A stretch of DNA of 64,000 bases. Source: Fuerstiella marisgermanici. GTDB taxonomy: Bacteria > Planctomycetota > Planctomycetia > Planctomycetales > Planctomycetaceae. Position numbers and translations under genes: made by a program. Shown one piece after another: positions 20,118 through 29,372 of this stretch; the stretch's first letter is position 1, and the number at the start of each line of letters is the position of its first letter. A model generated the notes under the pieces. The model was not told where the DNA came from, searched no databases, and was given only the letters and a program-made list of their open reading frames with translations. The stretch covers positions 8,482,001-8,546,000 of the forward strand of contig NZ_CP017641.1 in assembly GCF_001983935.1 (NCBI RefSeq), in the 5' to 3' direction.

Positions 20118-21233
20118 ATGACCTCGACCGACGACAATTCACGGACTGGTACAAATCGAAGAACCTTCCTCGCCGCCACCGCCGCGGCTGCTGCGTTCGC
20201 GGCCTCAAGGTTGCAGGCTGACGATGACTATAGCGACACCGCTCCGCCAGTTCGCTATCCCGATCATCGATTGGTCACTCTTGACGAACGCTTTAATAAG
20301 CTGAAGCTTGGCAATACGCCGATCCAGCGGCTGTATCACAGCAAAGAAATGCTATGGGCAGAAGGCCCCGCGTGGAACGGTTCGGGCCGGTATCTGGTGT
20401 GGAGTGATATTCCTAACAACGTGCAGCACCGGTGGCTGGAGGAAGACGGGCACGTCAGCACGGTTCGGAATCCGTCCTACAACAGCAATGGCAACACGTT
20501 CGACTTTCATGGTCGCCAGATTTCCTGCGAACACCTGACTCGCAGCGTTGTCCGCTACGAACATGATGGAACTCGCAACGTGCTGGCCAGCGAATTCAAC
20601 GGCAAGTCGCTAAACGCCCCCAACGATGCCGTAGTGCATCCGAACGGCGATATCTGGTTTACGGATCCAGGTTATGGTGGCTTAATGGACTATGAAGGCC
20701 GCAACGCCAACAACGGCTCCGTCCAGCCGTATCAAAAGGAAGCGGTTTACCGCATTGAATCGTCGACCGGGAAGCTGACTCAGGTCACCACCGACATCTT
20801 CAAGCCGAACGGGCTGTGCTTTTCGCCTGACTATAAGAAGTTGTATGTCGCTGATACCGGCGCGTCTCACTACAAGGATGCAAAGAAGGAGATCAAGGTC
20901 TGGGACATCGTGAACGAAAAGTCGCTGGCCAACGGCCGAACGTTCGCCTCCATGGATTTGGAACTCAACGGCGAAACCGTCGCTGGTATGGCGGACGGGA
21001 TTCGTTGCGACATTGACGGCAATGTCTGGTCGAGTGCCGGTTGGGTGGGCCAGGGCTATGATGGCGTTCACGTGTTCGGTCATGAGGACGGTCAGCGCAT
21101 TGGTCAGATCCTGCTTCCGGAAATCTGCAGCAACGTCTGCTTCGGCGGCTCAAAACGAAATCGCCTCTTCATGACTGGCAGCACATCGTTGTACGCCGTC
21201 TACACCAATATCCGCGGTGCTCATATTACATAA
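20118..21233 (+). CDS. SMP-30/gluconolactonase family protein, Tat-exported
   Basis: 371 residues. A twin-arginine signal (TNRRTFLAATAAAAAF, residues 12-27) predicts folded export. The beta-propeller fold of SMP-30 lactonases is shown by LWAEGPAW (metal-ligand E82), LNAPNDAVVHPNGDIWFTDP (N169 and the nearby Asp), FKPNGLCFSPD, and VAGMADGIRCDIDGNVW. Family members hydrolyse sugar lactones with a divalent metal; substrate is not predictable. It is transcribed alone, divergent from the OmpA fusion gene and convergent with the DUF58 gene. Confidence 0.88.
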   Translation: MTSTDDNSRTGTNRRTFLAATAAAAAFAASRLQADDDYSDTAPPVRYPDHRLVTLDERFNKLKLGNTPIQRLYHSKEMLWAEGPAWNGSGRYLVWSDIPNNVQHRWLEEDGHVSTVRNPSYNSNGNTFDFHGRQISCEHLTRSVVRYEHDGTRNVLASEFNGKSLNAPNDAVVHPNGDIWFTDPGYGGLMDYEGRNANNGSVQPYQKEAVYRIESSTGKLTQVTTDIFKPNGLCFSPDYKKLYVADTGASHYKDAKKEIKVWDIVNEKSLANGRTFASMDLELNGETVAGMADGIRCDIDGNVWSSAGWVGQGYDGVHVFGHEDGQRIGQILLPEICSNVCFGGSKRNRLFMTGSTSLYAVYTNIRGAHIT

Positions 21234-21375
21234 GCGGGAGCATGTGCCAGGTCCACGTTCGGGTGAGAGCGTCGGACCCGGACGACTACCAATTCGGGTG
21301 CTTGTTACACGACAGGTACTGGTCTCGTTGGTCGCTAATGACAGTCGCTCCGCTCACAAGTCCAAACTCCATTGC

Positions 21376-21407
21376 TCGCCGGCGCTCACCCGAATCAACG
21401 CCGGCGA
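21376..21407. terminator. Hairpin between convergent genes
   Basis: TCGCCGGCG (21376-21384) and its perfect complement CGCCGGCGA (21399-21407) form a 9-bp GC-rich stem with a 14-nt loop. It lies between the convergent lactonase and DUF58 genes. No T-run follows, so a terminator role is only likely. Confidence 0.4.
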
Positions 21408-21466
21408 TTCAGCCGTCACATCGTCACCCACTGACCACGCCAATCGCCTGCCGGTGCGTACCGGCC

Positions 21467-22828
21467 TTACATGAGGTTGCGCATTTTGATGGTGAGGTAT
21501 TCGTTGATGAGTCGTTCGGTGAGGAGATCGGGGGGTGTGTCGACCATCAGCACGCCGTTCTCGCGCATCGTGGCGACCTCTTGAGCCTGCCCGGTCAGAA
21601 TTTGGGCGGCGGCCGATGTGTGGAACGCTTCAACATCAGAATCGGGGATTCGGTCGGCCATTTCTTTCAATCCCACGTCCTGCAACAGGACGCACATGGG
21701 CAGGTATGGCAGTGAACGAAGTTGCAGGCTTTCGCCAATGACACGTAGCTGAAGTTCGTCCGTGACAAACGTGATCAGGATCACGAGGGCTCGCTTGCGC
21801 TGCACCTTGGAAAGATATTCGAGGGCCAGGCTGTAGTCGGCCGTTTTGGTGCTGGCTTGAATGTCATAGGTGGACCGCAGAATAGTTTGGATGCCCGGCT
21901 TGCCGCGAACCGGCCTGATGAAACGTTCGATGCGGTTGGAAAACGCCATCAGTGAAACGTTGTCGCCCTGGCCGAGTGCGATGTATGACAGCATGATGGC
22001 CGAGTTGAGGGCTCGATCCAGGTACGAGATGCCGTCCGTTTCGTTTCGCATGAAGCGGCCGCAGTCGACCATCAGGACGATGTTCTGATTGCGTTCTACA
22101 TTGAATTCACGCGTGATGAGTTGTCGTTGTCGAGACGTGGCCTTCCAGTCGATCTGCCGGATCTCGTCGCCGTAGCGGTATTCGCGAAGGCGTTCGAATT
22201 CACGGCCCTGCCCCGGCATTCGCATGACTCGAACACCGATTTCGGCCAGACGGTTGCGACTGGCCATCAGTTCGTACCGGTACACGGCTCGAATATCAGG
22301 ATAGATGCGAACGGCGGTTTCCAGCGGCCGTATCTGATGCCGCGTCCACAGGCCCAGCACGGTTGGAAAACGGAGGTGCACCGCCTGCAGTTTGGCTGCG
22401 CCTCGTTTGAGTGGTGCCACGGTGTAAGTGACTTCCGCTTCCTTCCATGGTTGAAGGTCAACTTCCTGCGGCATCCGTTCCGTTTCGATCAACGGGCCTG
22501 GATCGTCGTGCACAAGCACTTTCAACGGTCGACGTGATTTGTTGCGAAGCAGGATCTTTGAAGGATTCGGCGTGCCGACACTCAGCACCTCTGAGATCTC
22601 GCGATCGACTTCGATGTCGTCCGGTGAACCACTGATCAGCACGTCGACTCCGGCCACGATGACGAGCACGACGTTTAGCAGCAGCGCAATGTCCGCGACC
22701 GTTCGGCCGGACAGATCCAGTGCGCCGAGCCCCGGCAGGCGATCGGAGAAGACGTCTTCCACGCCCCCCAATAGCAGCGGCGTCGTCAGCAGAAGAGCCA
22801 ACAGGATCAGCAGCCGCGACGGAATCAT
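21467..22828 (-). CDS. DUF58 domain protein (von Willebrand A-like), partner of MoxR
   Basis: 453 residues. Two N-terminal membrane segments (about 5-20 and 45-66) are followed by the DUF58 signature GREFERLREYRYGDEIRQID and WKATSRQRQL (208-236) and a VWA-like metal site start (VLMVDCGRFM, D255). It overlaps the upstream MoxR ATPase gene by 4 bp, the conserved MoxR-DUF58 pair. Family knowledge: MoxR AAA+ proteins act as chaperones on VWA proteins in envelope or metal-centre maturation. The precise client is unknown here. Confidence 0.9.
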   Translation of the reverse strand: MIPSRLLILLALLLTTPLLLGGVEDVFSDRLPGLGALDLSGRTVADIALLLNVVLVIVAGVDVLISGSPDDIEVDREISEVLSVGTPNPSKILLRNKSRRPLKVLVHDDPGPLIETERMPQEVDLQPWKEAEVTYTVAPLKRGAAKLQAVHLRFPTVLGLWTRHQIRPLETAVRIYPDIRAVYRYELMASRNRLAEIGVRVMRMPGQGREFERLREYRYGDEIRQIDWKATSRQRQLITREFNVERNQNIVLMVDCGRFMRNETDGISYLDRALNSAIMLSYIALGQGDNVSLMAFSNRIERFIRPVRGKPGIQTILRSTYDIQASTKTADYSLALEYLSKVQRKRALVILITFVTDELQLRVIGESLQLRSLPYLPMCVLLQDVGLKEMADRIPDSDVEAFHTSAAAQILTGQAQEVATMRENGVLMVDTPPDLLTERLINEYLTIKMRNLM

Positions 22829-23784
22829 GACTTTGGCGCCTCAACGCTGTCCATGATCTGCCGAATGGTTTCGTCCGCCGTACTGCCTTCAATTTCGGCT
22901 TCCGGCCGCAATCGCAAGCGATGCCGCAGCACCCACGGAGCCAGTTCTTTGATGTCGTCCGGTGTGACAAAGTCACGACCTCGGCAGGCCGCCAGCGTGC
23001 GAGCCGCAATCAGCAGGTTCACGCCGGCTCGCGGGCTGGGTCCAACCGTGACCGACCCCCAATCGCGGGCCGTACTGACGATGTCGACGATGTAGGTGAG
23101 GATTTTTTCTTCAACAATGACCTGCTTCACCGCTTCCTGAATCGCGATCACATCTTCGGCGTGAAGAATCGATTCGAGGCCGAAGTCGGCCAGATGTCGC
23201 GGATCTTTTCCACCGGAATAATGCCGCAGAATATCGACCTCATCCGCCGTCGACGGATAGTCGACCAGCAGTTTGAACATGAACCGGTCGACCTGAGCTT
23301 CCGGAAGTGGATACGTTCCTTCGTGTTCAATTGGGTTCTGAGTTGCGATGACCAGAAACGGTCGGTCCAGCACGTGCGTGGTGCCATCTACGGTGACCTG
23401 CCGTTCCTGCATCACTTCCAACAGCGACGCCTGAGTCTTCGGCGGCGAGCGGTTGATTTCATCGGTGAGTAGAATGTTGGTGAAGACCGGTCCTTTGTTG
23501 AACCGAAACTGCTGTTCCTTCATGTCATAAATGCTGTGGCCTGTCAGATCCGACGGCATCAAGTCGGGCGTAAACTGAACTCGGTTGAAATTGCAGTTCA
23601 CTGTTTTCGACAGCACGTTCACCAACAGCGTTTTCCCGAGACCCGGCGGGCCTTCGATTAAAACGCTGCCTTCAGAAAACAGGGCGACCAGCACGCCTTC
23701 GACGAGTTCCATTTGCCCGACAACGACTTTTCCGATTTGCTCAATAGCGGAATTAAAAACACGGGAGACGTTTGAGAGTTCCAT
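22825..23784 (-). CDS. MoxR-type AAA+ ATPase
   Basis: 319 residues. Walker A is GPPGLGKT (45-52), Walker B LLTDEINRSPPKTQ with the MoxR-typical EVMQERQVTVDG stretch after it, then ATQNPIEHEGTYPLPEAQVDRF as sensor region. The C-terminal lid helices (SPRAGVNLLIAARTLA, VTPDDIKELAPWVLRHRL) are complete. It acts as a cytoplasmic chaperone-like ATPase together with the DUF58 protein whose start overlaps its stop. Confidence 0.93.
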   Translation of the reverse strand: MELSNVSRVFNSAIEQIGKVVVGQMELVEGVLVALFSEGSVLIEGPPGLGKTLLVNVLSKTVNCNFNRVQFTPDLMPSDLTGHSIYDMKEQQFRFNKGPVFTNILLTDEINRSPPKTQASLLEVMQERQVTVDGTTHVLDRPFLVIATQNPIEHEGTYPLPEAQVDRFMFKLLVDYPSTADEVDILRHYSGGKDPRHLADFGLESILHAEDVIAIQEAVKQVIVEEKILTYIVDIVSTARDWGSVTVGPSPRAGVNLLIAARTLAACRGRDFVTPDDIKELAPWVLRHRLRLRPEAEIEGSTADETIRQIMDSVEAPKS

Positions 23785-23873
23785 CGCGGTTCCACGGCAG
23801 GTGTGTCGAAAATCGAATAGCCCGTAGGGTAGCGGAACTGCTGGGCAAATCAGAGCGTAAGAGAATCAGATCT

Positions 23874-24896
23874 CTACCATTTCAGAACAACCTTGCCGGA
23901 CTCACCGGAACGCATTGCCTGAAAACCGTCTTCAAAATCGGTGTAGTCCATGCGATGCGTGATCACCGGGCTGATGTCCAGGCCGCCCTGCAGCATCACC
24001 GTCATTTTGTACCACGTTTCGTACATTTCGCGGCCATAGATGCCCTTAATGGTCAGCATGTTAAAGACCACTGTGTTCCAGTCGATGGCCATATCGCTGG
24101 ACGGAATACCCAGCATGGCGATCTTCCCACCGTGGCACATGTTGGCCAGCATGTCGCGGAAGGCCGACGGGTTGCCCGACATTTCCAGTCCCACATCAAA
24201 GCCTTCCGACATGTTCAGCTCTTTCTGCACGTCTTCCAGTTTCTCTTTTCGCACGTCTACCGTCCGCGACACACCCAGCTTTTCGGCCAGCTTTAGCCGC
24301 CATGGATTCACGTCCGTGATCACCACATGCCGAGCTCCCGCATGACGCACCACGGCGGCTGCCATTAAACCAATCGGCCCCGCCCCCGTGATTAAGACGT
24401 CTTCTCCGAGTACTGGAAACGACAGCGCCGTGTGAACCGCGTTGCCAAATGGATCGAAGATTGAAGCTGTGTCGCGGTCGATGTCGTCCGCATGATGCCA
24501 TACGTTGGTCATCGGTAGAGCGATGAATTCCGCAAAGGCACCCGGCCTGTTGACGCCGATCCCTTCCGTCTTCGCACACAGATGACGCCGCCCCGCCAGG
24601 CAGTTACGGCATCGTCCGCACACGACGTGGCCTTCGCCGCTGACGACTTCACCCGGATGAAAATCCAGTACGTTGGAACCTACGGACACGACTTCGCCTA
24701 CGAATTCGTGTCCGACGACCATCGGCACGGGAATGGTTTTCTTCGCCCAGTCGTCCCATTCATAGATATGCACGTCTGTCCCGCAGATCCCAGTGCGATC
24801 GACTTTGATCAGCACATCATTGACACCGCAGATGGGCTCAGGCACGTCTTCCAGCCACAGCCCCTGTTCTGATTTTCGTTTGACTAATGCCTTCAT
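23874..24896 (-). CDS. tdh: L-threonine 3-dehydrogenase
   Basis: 340 residues, normal for Tdh. Zinc-dependent medium-chain dehydrogenase: catalytic zinc ligands C38 ([13 protein letters not shown]), H63-E64 (GHEFVGEV), structural zinc cysteines C93, C96, C99 and C107, and NAD-binding [17 protein letters not shown] after the catalytic Cys and [20 protein letters not shown] are Tdh-specific features. It oxidises threonine to 2-amino-3-ketobutyrate; the usual partner kbl is not adjacent. A divergent XRE-cupin regulator starts 190 bp away and is a candidate controller. Confidence 0.9.
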   Translation of the reverse strand: MKALVKRKSEQGLWLEDVPEPICGVNDVLIKVDRTGICGTDVHIYEWDDWAKKTIPVPMVVGHEFVGEVVSVGSNVLDFHPGEVVSGEGHVVCGRCRNCLAGRRHLCAKTEGIGVNRPGAFAEFIALPMTNVWHHADDIDRDTASIFDPFGNAVHTALSFPVLGEDVLITGAGPIGLMAAAVVRHAGARHVVITDVNPWRLKLAEKLGVSRTVDVRKEKLEDVQKELNMSEGFDVGLEMSGNPSAFRDMLANMCHGGKIAMLGIPSSDMAIDWNTVVFNMLTIKGIYGREMYETWYKMTVMLQGGLDISPVITHRMDYTDFEDGFQAMRSGESGKVVLKW

Positions 24897-25086
24897 GGAT
24901 AATTCCTGTGGTGTTCGTGCGCCGAATCAGAAGTCTTGTTTGGTTGAGGAACAAGCCGCACTAAGCCGGGTGATCTGAATAGGAATCTCCGCTGCTTCGT
25001 GCTGGATAGTGAACGTTGTGTCCGTTATAGTAAATTTGTGTTTTCTGTTATACAAGATGAATTGTGCATAATGATGGATTTTTCCA
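24897..25086. promoter_or_regulatory. Divergent control region of tdh and the XRE-cupin gene
   Basis: 190 bp, with an AT-rich stretch at 25018-25075 that contrasts with its surroundings. GTTATA occurs twice as direct copies about 27 bp apart (near 25024 and 25049). This could be the regulator's operator or promoter elements; the assignment is by position. Confidence 0.35.
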
Positions 25087-25680
25087 ATGTCGAAAGCAAA
25101 GCCTAGTGCGCCGGACGTATCTGCGGAAGACGTGAGCCGGAACGTTTGTCAGCGGATTCGTCAGCTGCGGCAGGATTCCGGCTGGTCCCTTGACGTATTG
25201 TCTCAGGCGTCTGGTGTGAGTCGTTCGATGTTGAGTCAGATTGAGCGCGAGCAGGCGAATCCGACGCTGGCAGTGACGGTGAAGATCGCGTCGGCGTTCG
25301 GGATGTCGGTCGGTGATCTTGTGGAGCAAAGTCACACGGTACCCAATATTCGAGTGATCCGGGCCGACGATCGCACGCACATGTTTCGCGAAGACGATGA
25401 TTGTTCGATCAGGACGTTGTCGCCGCTAAATCTGGAAAAGGACGTGGAATTTTACGAAGTGCGTCTCGCTGTCGGCGGCGAGCTAAAGTCTGCCGCTCAT
25501 TTCGAAGGAACGCGCGAGTTCCTGACTGTGCAGAAGGGAAATGTGCAGGTAACATCGGCAGAAGAATCGTCGGATCTGCAAAAAGGCGATTCTGGAAGCT
25601 ATCGCGCGGACGTACCTCATGTGCTTCGGAACATGGGACGCAGCGAAGCGATCATTTTTCTGGTGGTGATTTATCGGTAA
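25087..25680 (+). CDS. XRE-family regulator with C-terminal cupin domain
   Basis: 197 residues. The HTH is at about 18-73 (RIRQLRQDSGWSLDVLSQASGVSRSMLSQIE) and the cupin sensor at about 105-195 (EFYEVRLAVGGELKSAAHFEGTREFLTV, SYRADVPHVLRNMG). This architecture typically binds a small metabolite in the cupin and represses nearby catabolic genes. It is divergent from tdh, suggesting control of threonine degradation, and is followed 15 bp later by the PSP1-like gene. Confidence 0.87.
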   Translation: MSKAKPSAPDVSAEDVSRNVCQRIRQLRQDSGWSLDVLSQASGVSRSMLSQIEREQANPTLAVTVKIASAFGMSVGDLVEQSHTVPNIRVIRADDRTHMFREDDDCSIRTLSPLNLEKDVEFYEVRLAVGGELKSAAHFEGTREFLTVQKGNVQVTSAEESSDLQKGDSGSYRADVPHVLRNMGRSEAIIFLVVIYR

Positions 25681-25695
25681 GTTTGAGGTTGCAGT

Positions 25696-26292
25696 ATGAT
25701 TAGCCAAACGCCTTCAGAGACTGCTTCACCTGAGGAATCGGCCATCGATGATCCGCCCTTCTGCACGGTCCTTGGCCGCTACGGAGCTGCACCACAGGTT
25801 GCTCGGTTCGGAGTTTCTGAGTTGCTGCATGCAGATGTTCGCGGCAAGCTGGTTCGTGGCGTTGAATTCGTTGCCGAAACTGACCGCGGTCCGGAGTTGA
25901 TCACGCTGCTGGAGATCGTGCGGCAGGAAGTGATCGCGGAAGAGAAGCCTGTCACCGGCCAGATGCTGCGACTGGCGTCCGACGACGACCGGAAGGGTCA
26001 TCGTGAAAACCGTCAGAAGGCCGATGTTGAATTCTTCGACTGGCAACAGCGGCTGGCTGACTGGCAACTGCAGTTGCAACTTATCGATCTTGAATGGACT
26101 CTGGATCAGCAGCAAATCATCCTCTACGTTCTGAACGGTCAGGACGCAGAAACGACTCGACTGGCACTTCTGGCAGCGGCAGCGGGATTGGGCATTATTC
26201 ATGTGCAACCGGTCGCGGCCGAAGGCGTGATTCAGGCGACTGGTGGAGGTGGTTGCGGTTCGGGAGGCTGTGGGTCTGGCGGCTGCGGGTAG
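25696..26292 (+). CDS. Divergent PSP1-domain-like protein with Gly/Cys tail
   Basis: 198 residues. The pattern VEFVAETDRGPELITLLEI, DDDRKGHRENRQKADVEFF and LIDLEWTLDQQQIILYVLN follows the PSP1 C-terminal domain (normally near vEtdrG-E-G and ytfDgsKltfYF), although the fit is distant. The protein ends in GGCGSGGCGSGGCG, three evenly spaced cysteines that could bind metal or be surface-exposed. It lies 15 bp after the XRE-cupin gene, probably in the same transcript. Bacterial PSP1 proteins are linked to sporulation and RNA turnover complexes, but function here is unknown. Confidence 0.6.
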   Translation: MISQTPSETASPEESAIDDPPFCTVLGRYGAAPQVARFGVSELLHADVRGKLVRGVEFVAETDRGPELITLLEIVRQEVIAEEKPVTGQMLRLASDDDRKGHRENRQKADVEFFDWQQRLADWQLQLQLIDLEWTLDQQQIILYVLNGQDAETTRLALLAAAAGLGIIHVQPVAAEGVIQATGGGGCGSGGCGSGGCG

Positions 26293-26320
26293 CTGCGGCC
26301 GCAAATGATTGCGATGTGCG

Positions 26321-27256
26321 TCAGCGGTTCAGAAACGCAACAAGAGCCAAAATCGCAGCCAGGGCAATGGCTATAACGATCGCGATCGTCCTTGTCGACG
26401 ATGTGGCCGGTTGAGGTTCCGTCGGCGCGGCGTGGCTGGTTTCATTGGTTGTTGGTTCATCAAACAACTCATCTACAAGTGAGCGATGGTTCAGATGTTG
26501 GCCTTCGCGGTGGTCCACCATCTCAATCTTTTCGCCCGATACCTGCAGCAACATGTCTCCCAGGCGGCCTTGGATATCGCGAGCCAGCAGGTCGGCCGCC
26601 GGGTGTTGCAAATCCTTGATCAGGGCCGTCATCGCCGTCACCTGATCTGGTTCCACGTTCTGCATGGTCTCGGGAGACAGGGAATGAAACACGGCTTCGA
26701 GGATATGGCCGAAGTCTGTTAAGTCGTGGATTGCTCTTTCCGCGAACGAAGGTTCAACAGGATCCTCCGAATTTGCCGCAGCGATCCAGCGATGCAAACC
26801 GAACCCCATGACCTTGCTACGAATTTCGTCGGACACTGAGACCAGAGAAGTCGTCAGGTGACCATGAGTGATGCCGACGTTGTGAGCATGCTGAAGAGCG
26901 GATGCGATCTGCCAGCCGAGATCAATAAATTCGTCCCATGTGATCGTCGCATTGACTGCTAGGCGATCTGCGAGCGAACAGCCGGGTGGGTATTCGGCAA
27001 CGTAGTACAGCAAACCACCTTCTTCACCCCATGAGATTGGGCTTAGCAAGTGCGGGTGGTGCATTGTTTTAAGACTGGGCTGGTCTTTCCGGAAGGCCGC
27101 GCGAAACTGGGGTGAGTCAGAGACGTCTTCGTCAAACAGGATAAGCCGCACGTGCGTTTCGTTGCCTTTACGCTGAGCGCGATAGGCAACGAACGCATCT
27201 GTGTGGTCGTCTTCAGCCAGCAGCTCATAACCATCAATCGTGTGGCTGGCTGCCAT
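26321..27256 (-). CDS. Membrane-anchored protein pseudokinase
   Basis: 311 residues with the Ser/Thr kinase fold pattern (MHHPHLLSPISWGEEGG, YYVAEYPPGCSLADRL, QIASALQHAHNVGITHGHL). Catalytic residues are lost: the HRD motif reads HGH at 131-133, the catalytic-loop Asn is Leu, DFG reads GFG at 151-153, and no VAIK lysine is visible. A single C-terminal membrane segment (about 288-309, TIAIVIAIALAAILALVAFL) anchors it with the kinase-like part in the cytoplasm. It is convergent with the PSP1-like gene. A signalling scaffold role is inference. Confidence 0.8.
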   Translation of the reverse strand: MAASHTIDGYELLAEDDHTDAFVAYRAQRKGNETHVRLILFDEDVSDSPQFRAAFRKDQPSLKTMHHPHLLSPISWGEEGGLLYYVAEYPPGCSLADRLAVNATITWDEFIDLGWQIASALQHAHNVGITHGHLTTSLVSVSDEIRSKVMGFGLHRWIAAANSEDPVEPSFAERAIHDLTDFGHILEAVFHSLSPETMQNVEPDQVTAMTALIKDLQHPAADLLARDIQGRLGDMLLQVSGEKIEMVDHREGQHLNHRSLVDELFDEPTTNETSHAAPTEPQPATSSTRTIAIVIAIALAAILALVAFLNR

Positions 27257-27294
27257 TGTTGTTCCTCAAACGTGCGGGGTTCGTGAGGGAGCGT

Positions 27295-29115
27295 CTAGGT
27301 GAAGTCCGACGGATTGCCGAACATGCCACCGCCGTCTTTTGAGCCGCCCATACCACCGCGAAGATCCGGATTCGGTTTGCGGACGGGGCGAACTTCTTCT
27401 TCGGCTTCGGCCTTGCGGATCGACTCCGGCTTCTGTTCCAGAGCTTTCAAAGAGAGGCTCACTCGCTTGCGTTTGGGGTCGACTTCCAGAACCTTGAATT
27501 CCTTCTCATCACCGACCTTCAGCACTTCGCCGACACTACCAACGCGGCGCCAAGCCAGTTCGCTGATGTGAACAAGGCCTTCGACACCGGGTTCCAGTTC
27601 AACAAACGCACCGAAATCGGTGATGCGAGTGACTTTTCCGGGCACAACTCGTTCCGATGGATACTTTTCGTTCAGGCCCATCCACGGGTTCTGCACGAGT
27701 TGTTTCATCCCGAGACTGATGCGGCTTTTTTCTTTGTCGACTTTCAGTACTCGCACCTGAATCTGCTGACCTTCTTTCAGCACTTCGTTGGGATGGTTGA
27801 TTCGCGACCATGAGATCTCACCGACATGCAGGAAGCCATCGATCGGTCCAAGGTTGACGAACGCTCCGTAATTTTTCAGCGTCTTGACGGTGCCTTCGTA
27901 GTCCTGGCCAACTTCAAGCGTTTCCCAGAATCCGGCTTGCTGCTCTTTACGTTCCGCTTCCAGAATGGCTCGCCGGCTGACGACCAGATTCCGTTTCTTC
28001 GGCTTAACTTCTGTGATCTGCACGGTCAGTTTTTGACCGACGTACTGGTCAAGGCTGGCAACGTAACCAAGATCAACCTGGCTGGCGGGCAGGAAGCCCT
28101 TCAGGTTGCTGACGGTCACCTGCAGACCGCCTTTGTTGGTTGCGGTCACCATGCAGTCAACCACCTGGCCCACGGCTAAGCCGTCCCAGTTGCCCCCGGT
28201 TTTGCTCTTCGCCGTCGGCAGACGAGCTCGAAACAATCCGTCGTCGTCAATGTCGTCAACGATGACGGTTAGCGAATCGCCGACCTTTGGCTGCTTATCC
28301 GGCGCGAACTGCTTGGAAGACACGACAACATCAGACCGTAGTCCGGCGTTGATGAAGATGTCGTCGCCATGAATGTGCTGAACCGGGCCCGTGATCTTTG
28401 ATCCCAGTCCGACTTCTTCTTCAGCCTCAGCTTTCGCGGGTGCTGCGACCGCTTCGCCGTCGGCCGTTTCCGCTGGTACCACAGCGGCGGCTGGCGGTGC
28501 CGTTGATGCCGCTTCGTCGTCACCCAGAGCGGATGCGATTTCTGCTTCCAGAGCGGCATCCAGGTCATCGTTCTCCGGCAGATCTACGGGCTGGATGTTG
28601 GTGGGGATTTCCGGACGTTGAGTCTGCAGGTCGACGTTGCCGACTGGTTTCTCTGAATTGCGCGACGCAAGTTTTTCGCGAAGTGTCTTGGTCGATTGTT
28701 CCGTGCTGGCTTGTTCCGCGGGGGCTTCCGGTGCGGAATCGGCCGGAGCGGTTGTGGCCGCCGGGGCGCTGGCACCAGGTTCTGCCACGGGCTGGCTATC
28801 GGTCGGTGTTTCTTCCGTTGGGGCGACCGGCTGAGCAGGCGCTGCTTCCGCAGGTGCCATACCGGCGGCGGCCAGTGTTTCGGCAACGGAAGGTGTTGGT
28901 GAAGTTTCGGCCGTCGCGGCAGGGGCAACGGGGGCGGTTGGCGGCGGCGTTGCGGGTTGCGGCGACACTGGCTGCGGTTCTGTGCCTGCCGCTGGAGCTT
29001 CTATCGGCCGCACTTCCTGTGCACCCGGAGCGTTGTCCGGGCCTCCCGTCGGCGTATCGCCTTGAGGTTTTGTAGTCGCGTCGTGTGGTGGCTGTTGCTG
29101 TTCGTCGGTGGGCAT
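27295..29115 (-). CDS. Ribosomal protein S1-like protein with long Pro/Ala/Glu-rich N-terminus
   Basis: 606 residues. Residues 1 to about 245 are low complexity, rich in Pro, Ala, Thr and Glu. Four S1 RNA-binding domains follow, for example GSKITGPVQHIHGDDIFINAG, GQVVDCMVTATNKGGLQVTV, GQDYEGTVKTLKNYGAFVNL and PGKVTRITDFGAFVELEPGV. E. coli S1 has six domains and no such extension. It binds RNA and probably aids translation initiation, serving as this organism's S1 or an accessory paralogue; other copies cannot be excluded from one window. It ends with a Gly-rich tail. Confidence 0.88.
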   Translation of the reverse strand: MPTDEQQQPPHDATTKPQGDTPTGGPDNAPGAQEVRPIEAPAAGTEPQPVSPQPATPPPTAPVAPAATAETSPTPSVAETLAAAGMAPAEAAPAQPVAPTEETPTDSQPVAEPGASAPAATTAPADSAPEAPAEQASTEQSTKTLREKLASRNSEKPVGNVDLQTQRPEIPTNIQPVDLPENDDLDAALEAEIASALGDDEAASTAPPAAAVVPAETADGEAVAAPAKAEAEEEVGLGSKITGPVQHIHGDDIFINAGLRSDVVVSSKQFAPDKQPKVGDSLTVIVDDIDDDGLFRARLPTAKSKTGGNWDGLAVGQVVDCMVTATNKGGLQVTVSNLKGFLPASQVDLGYVASLDQYVGQKLTVQITEVKPKKRNLVVSRRAILEAERKEQQAGFWETLEVGQDYEGTVKTLKNYGAFVNLGPIDGFLHVGEISWSRINHPNEVLKEGQQIQVRVLKVDKEKSRISLGMKQLVQNPWMGLNEKYPSERVVPGKVTRITDFGAFVELEPGVEGLVHISELAWRRVGSVGEVLKVGDEKEFKVLEVDPKRKRVSLSLKALEQKPESIRKAEAEEEVRPVRKPNPDLRGGMGGSKDGGGMFGNPSDFT

Positions 29116-29372
29116 CGTCCGAGATCCTGTTTGGCCGCATCAACCAAACGGATGCGGTCCCTGTTTCAGTGGCTCAATGGAACCACATCTGCAAACTTCA
29201 AAAAACAATCAGAGGGTTATTGGAACCGCCTGAAGTACTGCCTGAGGATATCGGAACAGCGCCCCATTCGCCACTTGCTCGCACAGGTTATTGACGAAAT
29301 CCCATTCCGCCCCGAACGAGTGGCCGCGCAGTCGCCTGGCCGTGCCAATTGAGGCGGAAATTGTCGGGACTC

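Noticed and set aside
28398-29075. 225-residue plus-strand frame rich in Arg, Pro and Leu
   Set aside because: Antisense of the low-complexity N-terminus of the S1-like protein.
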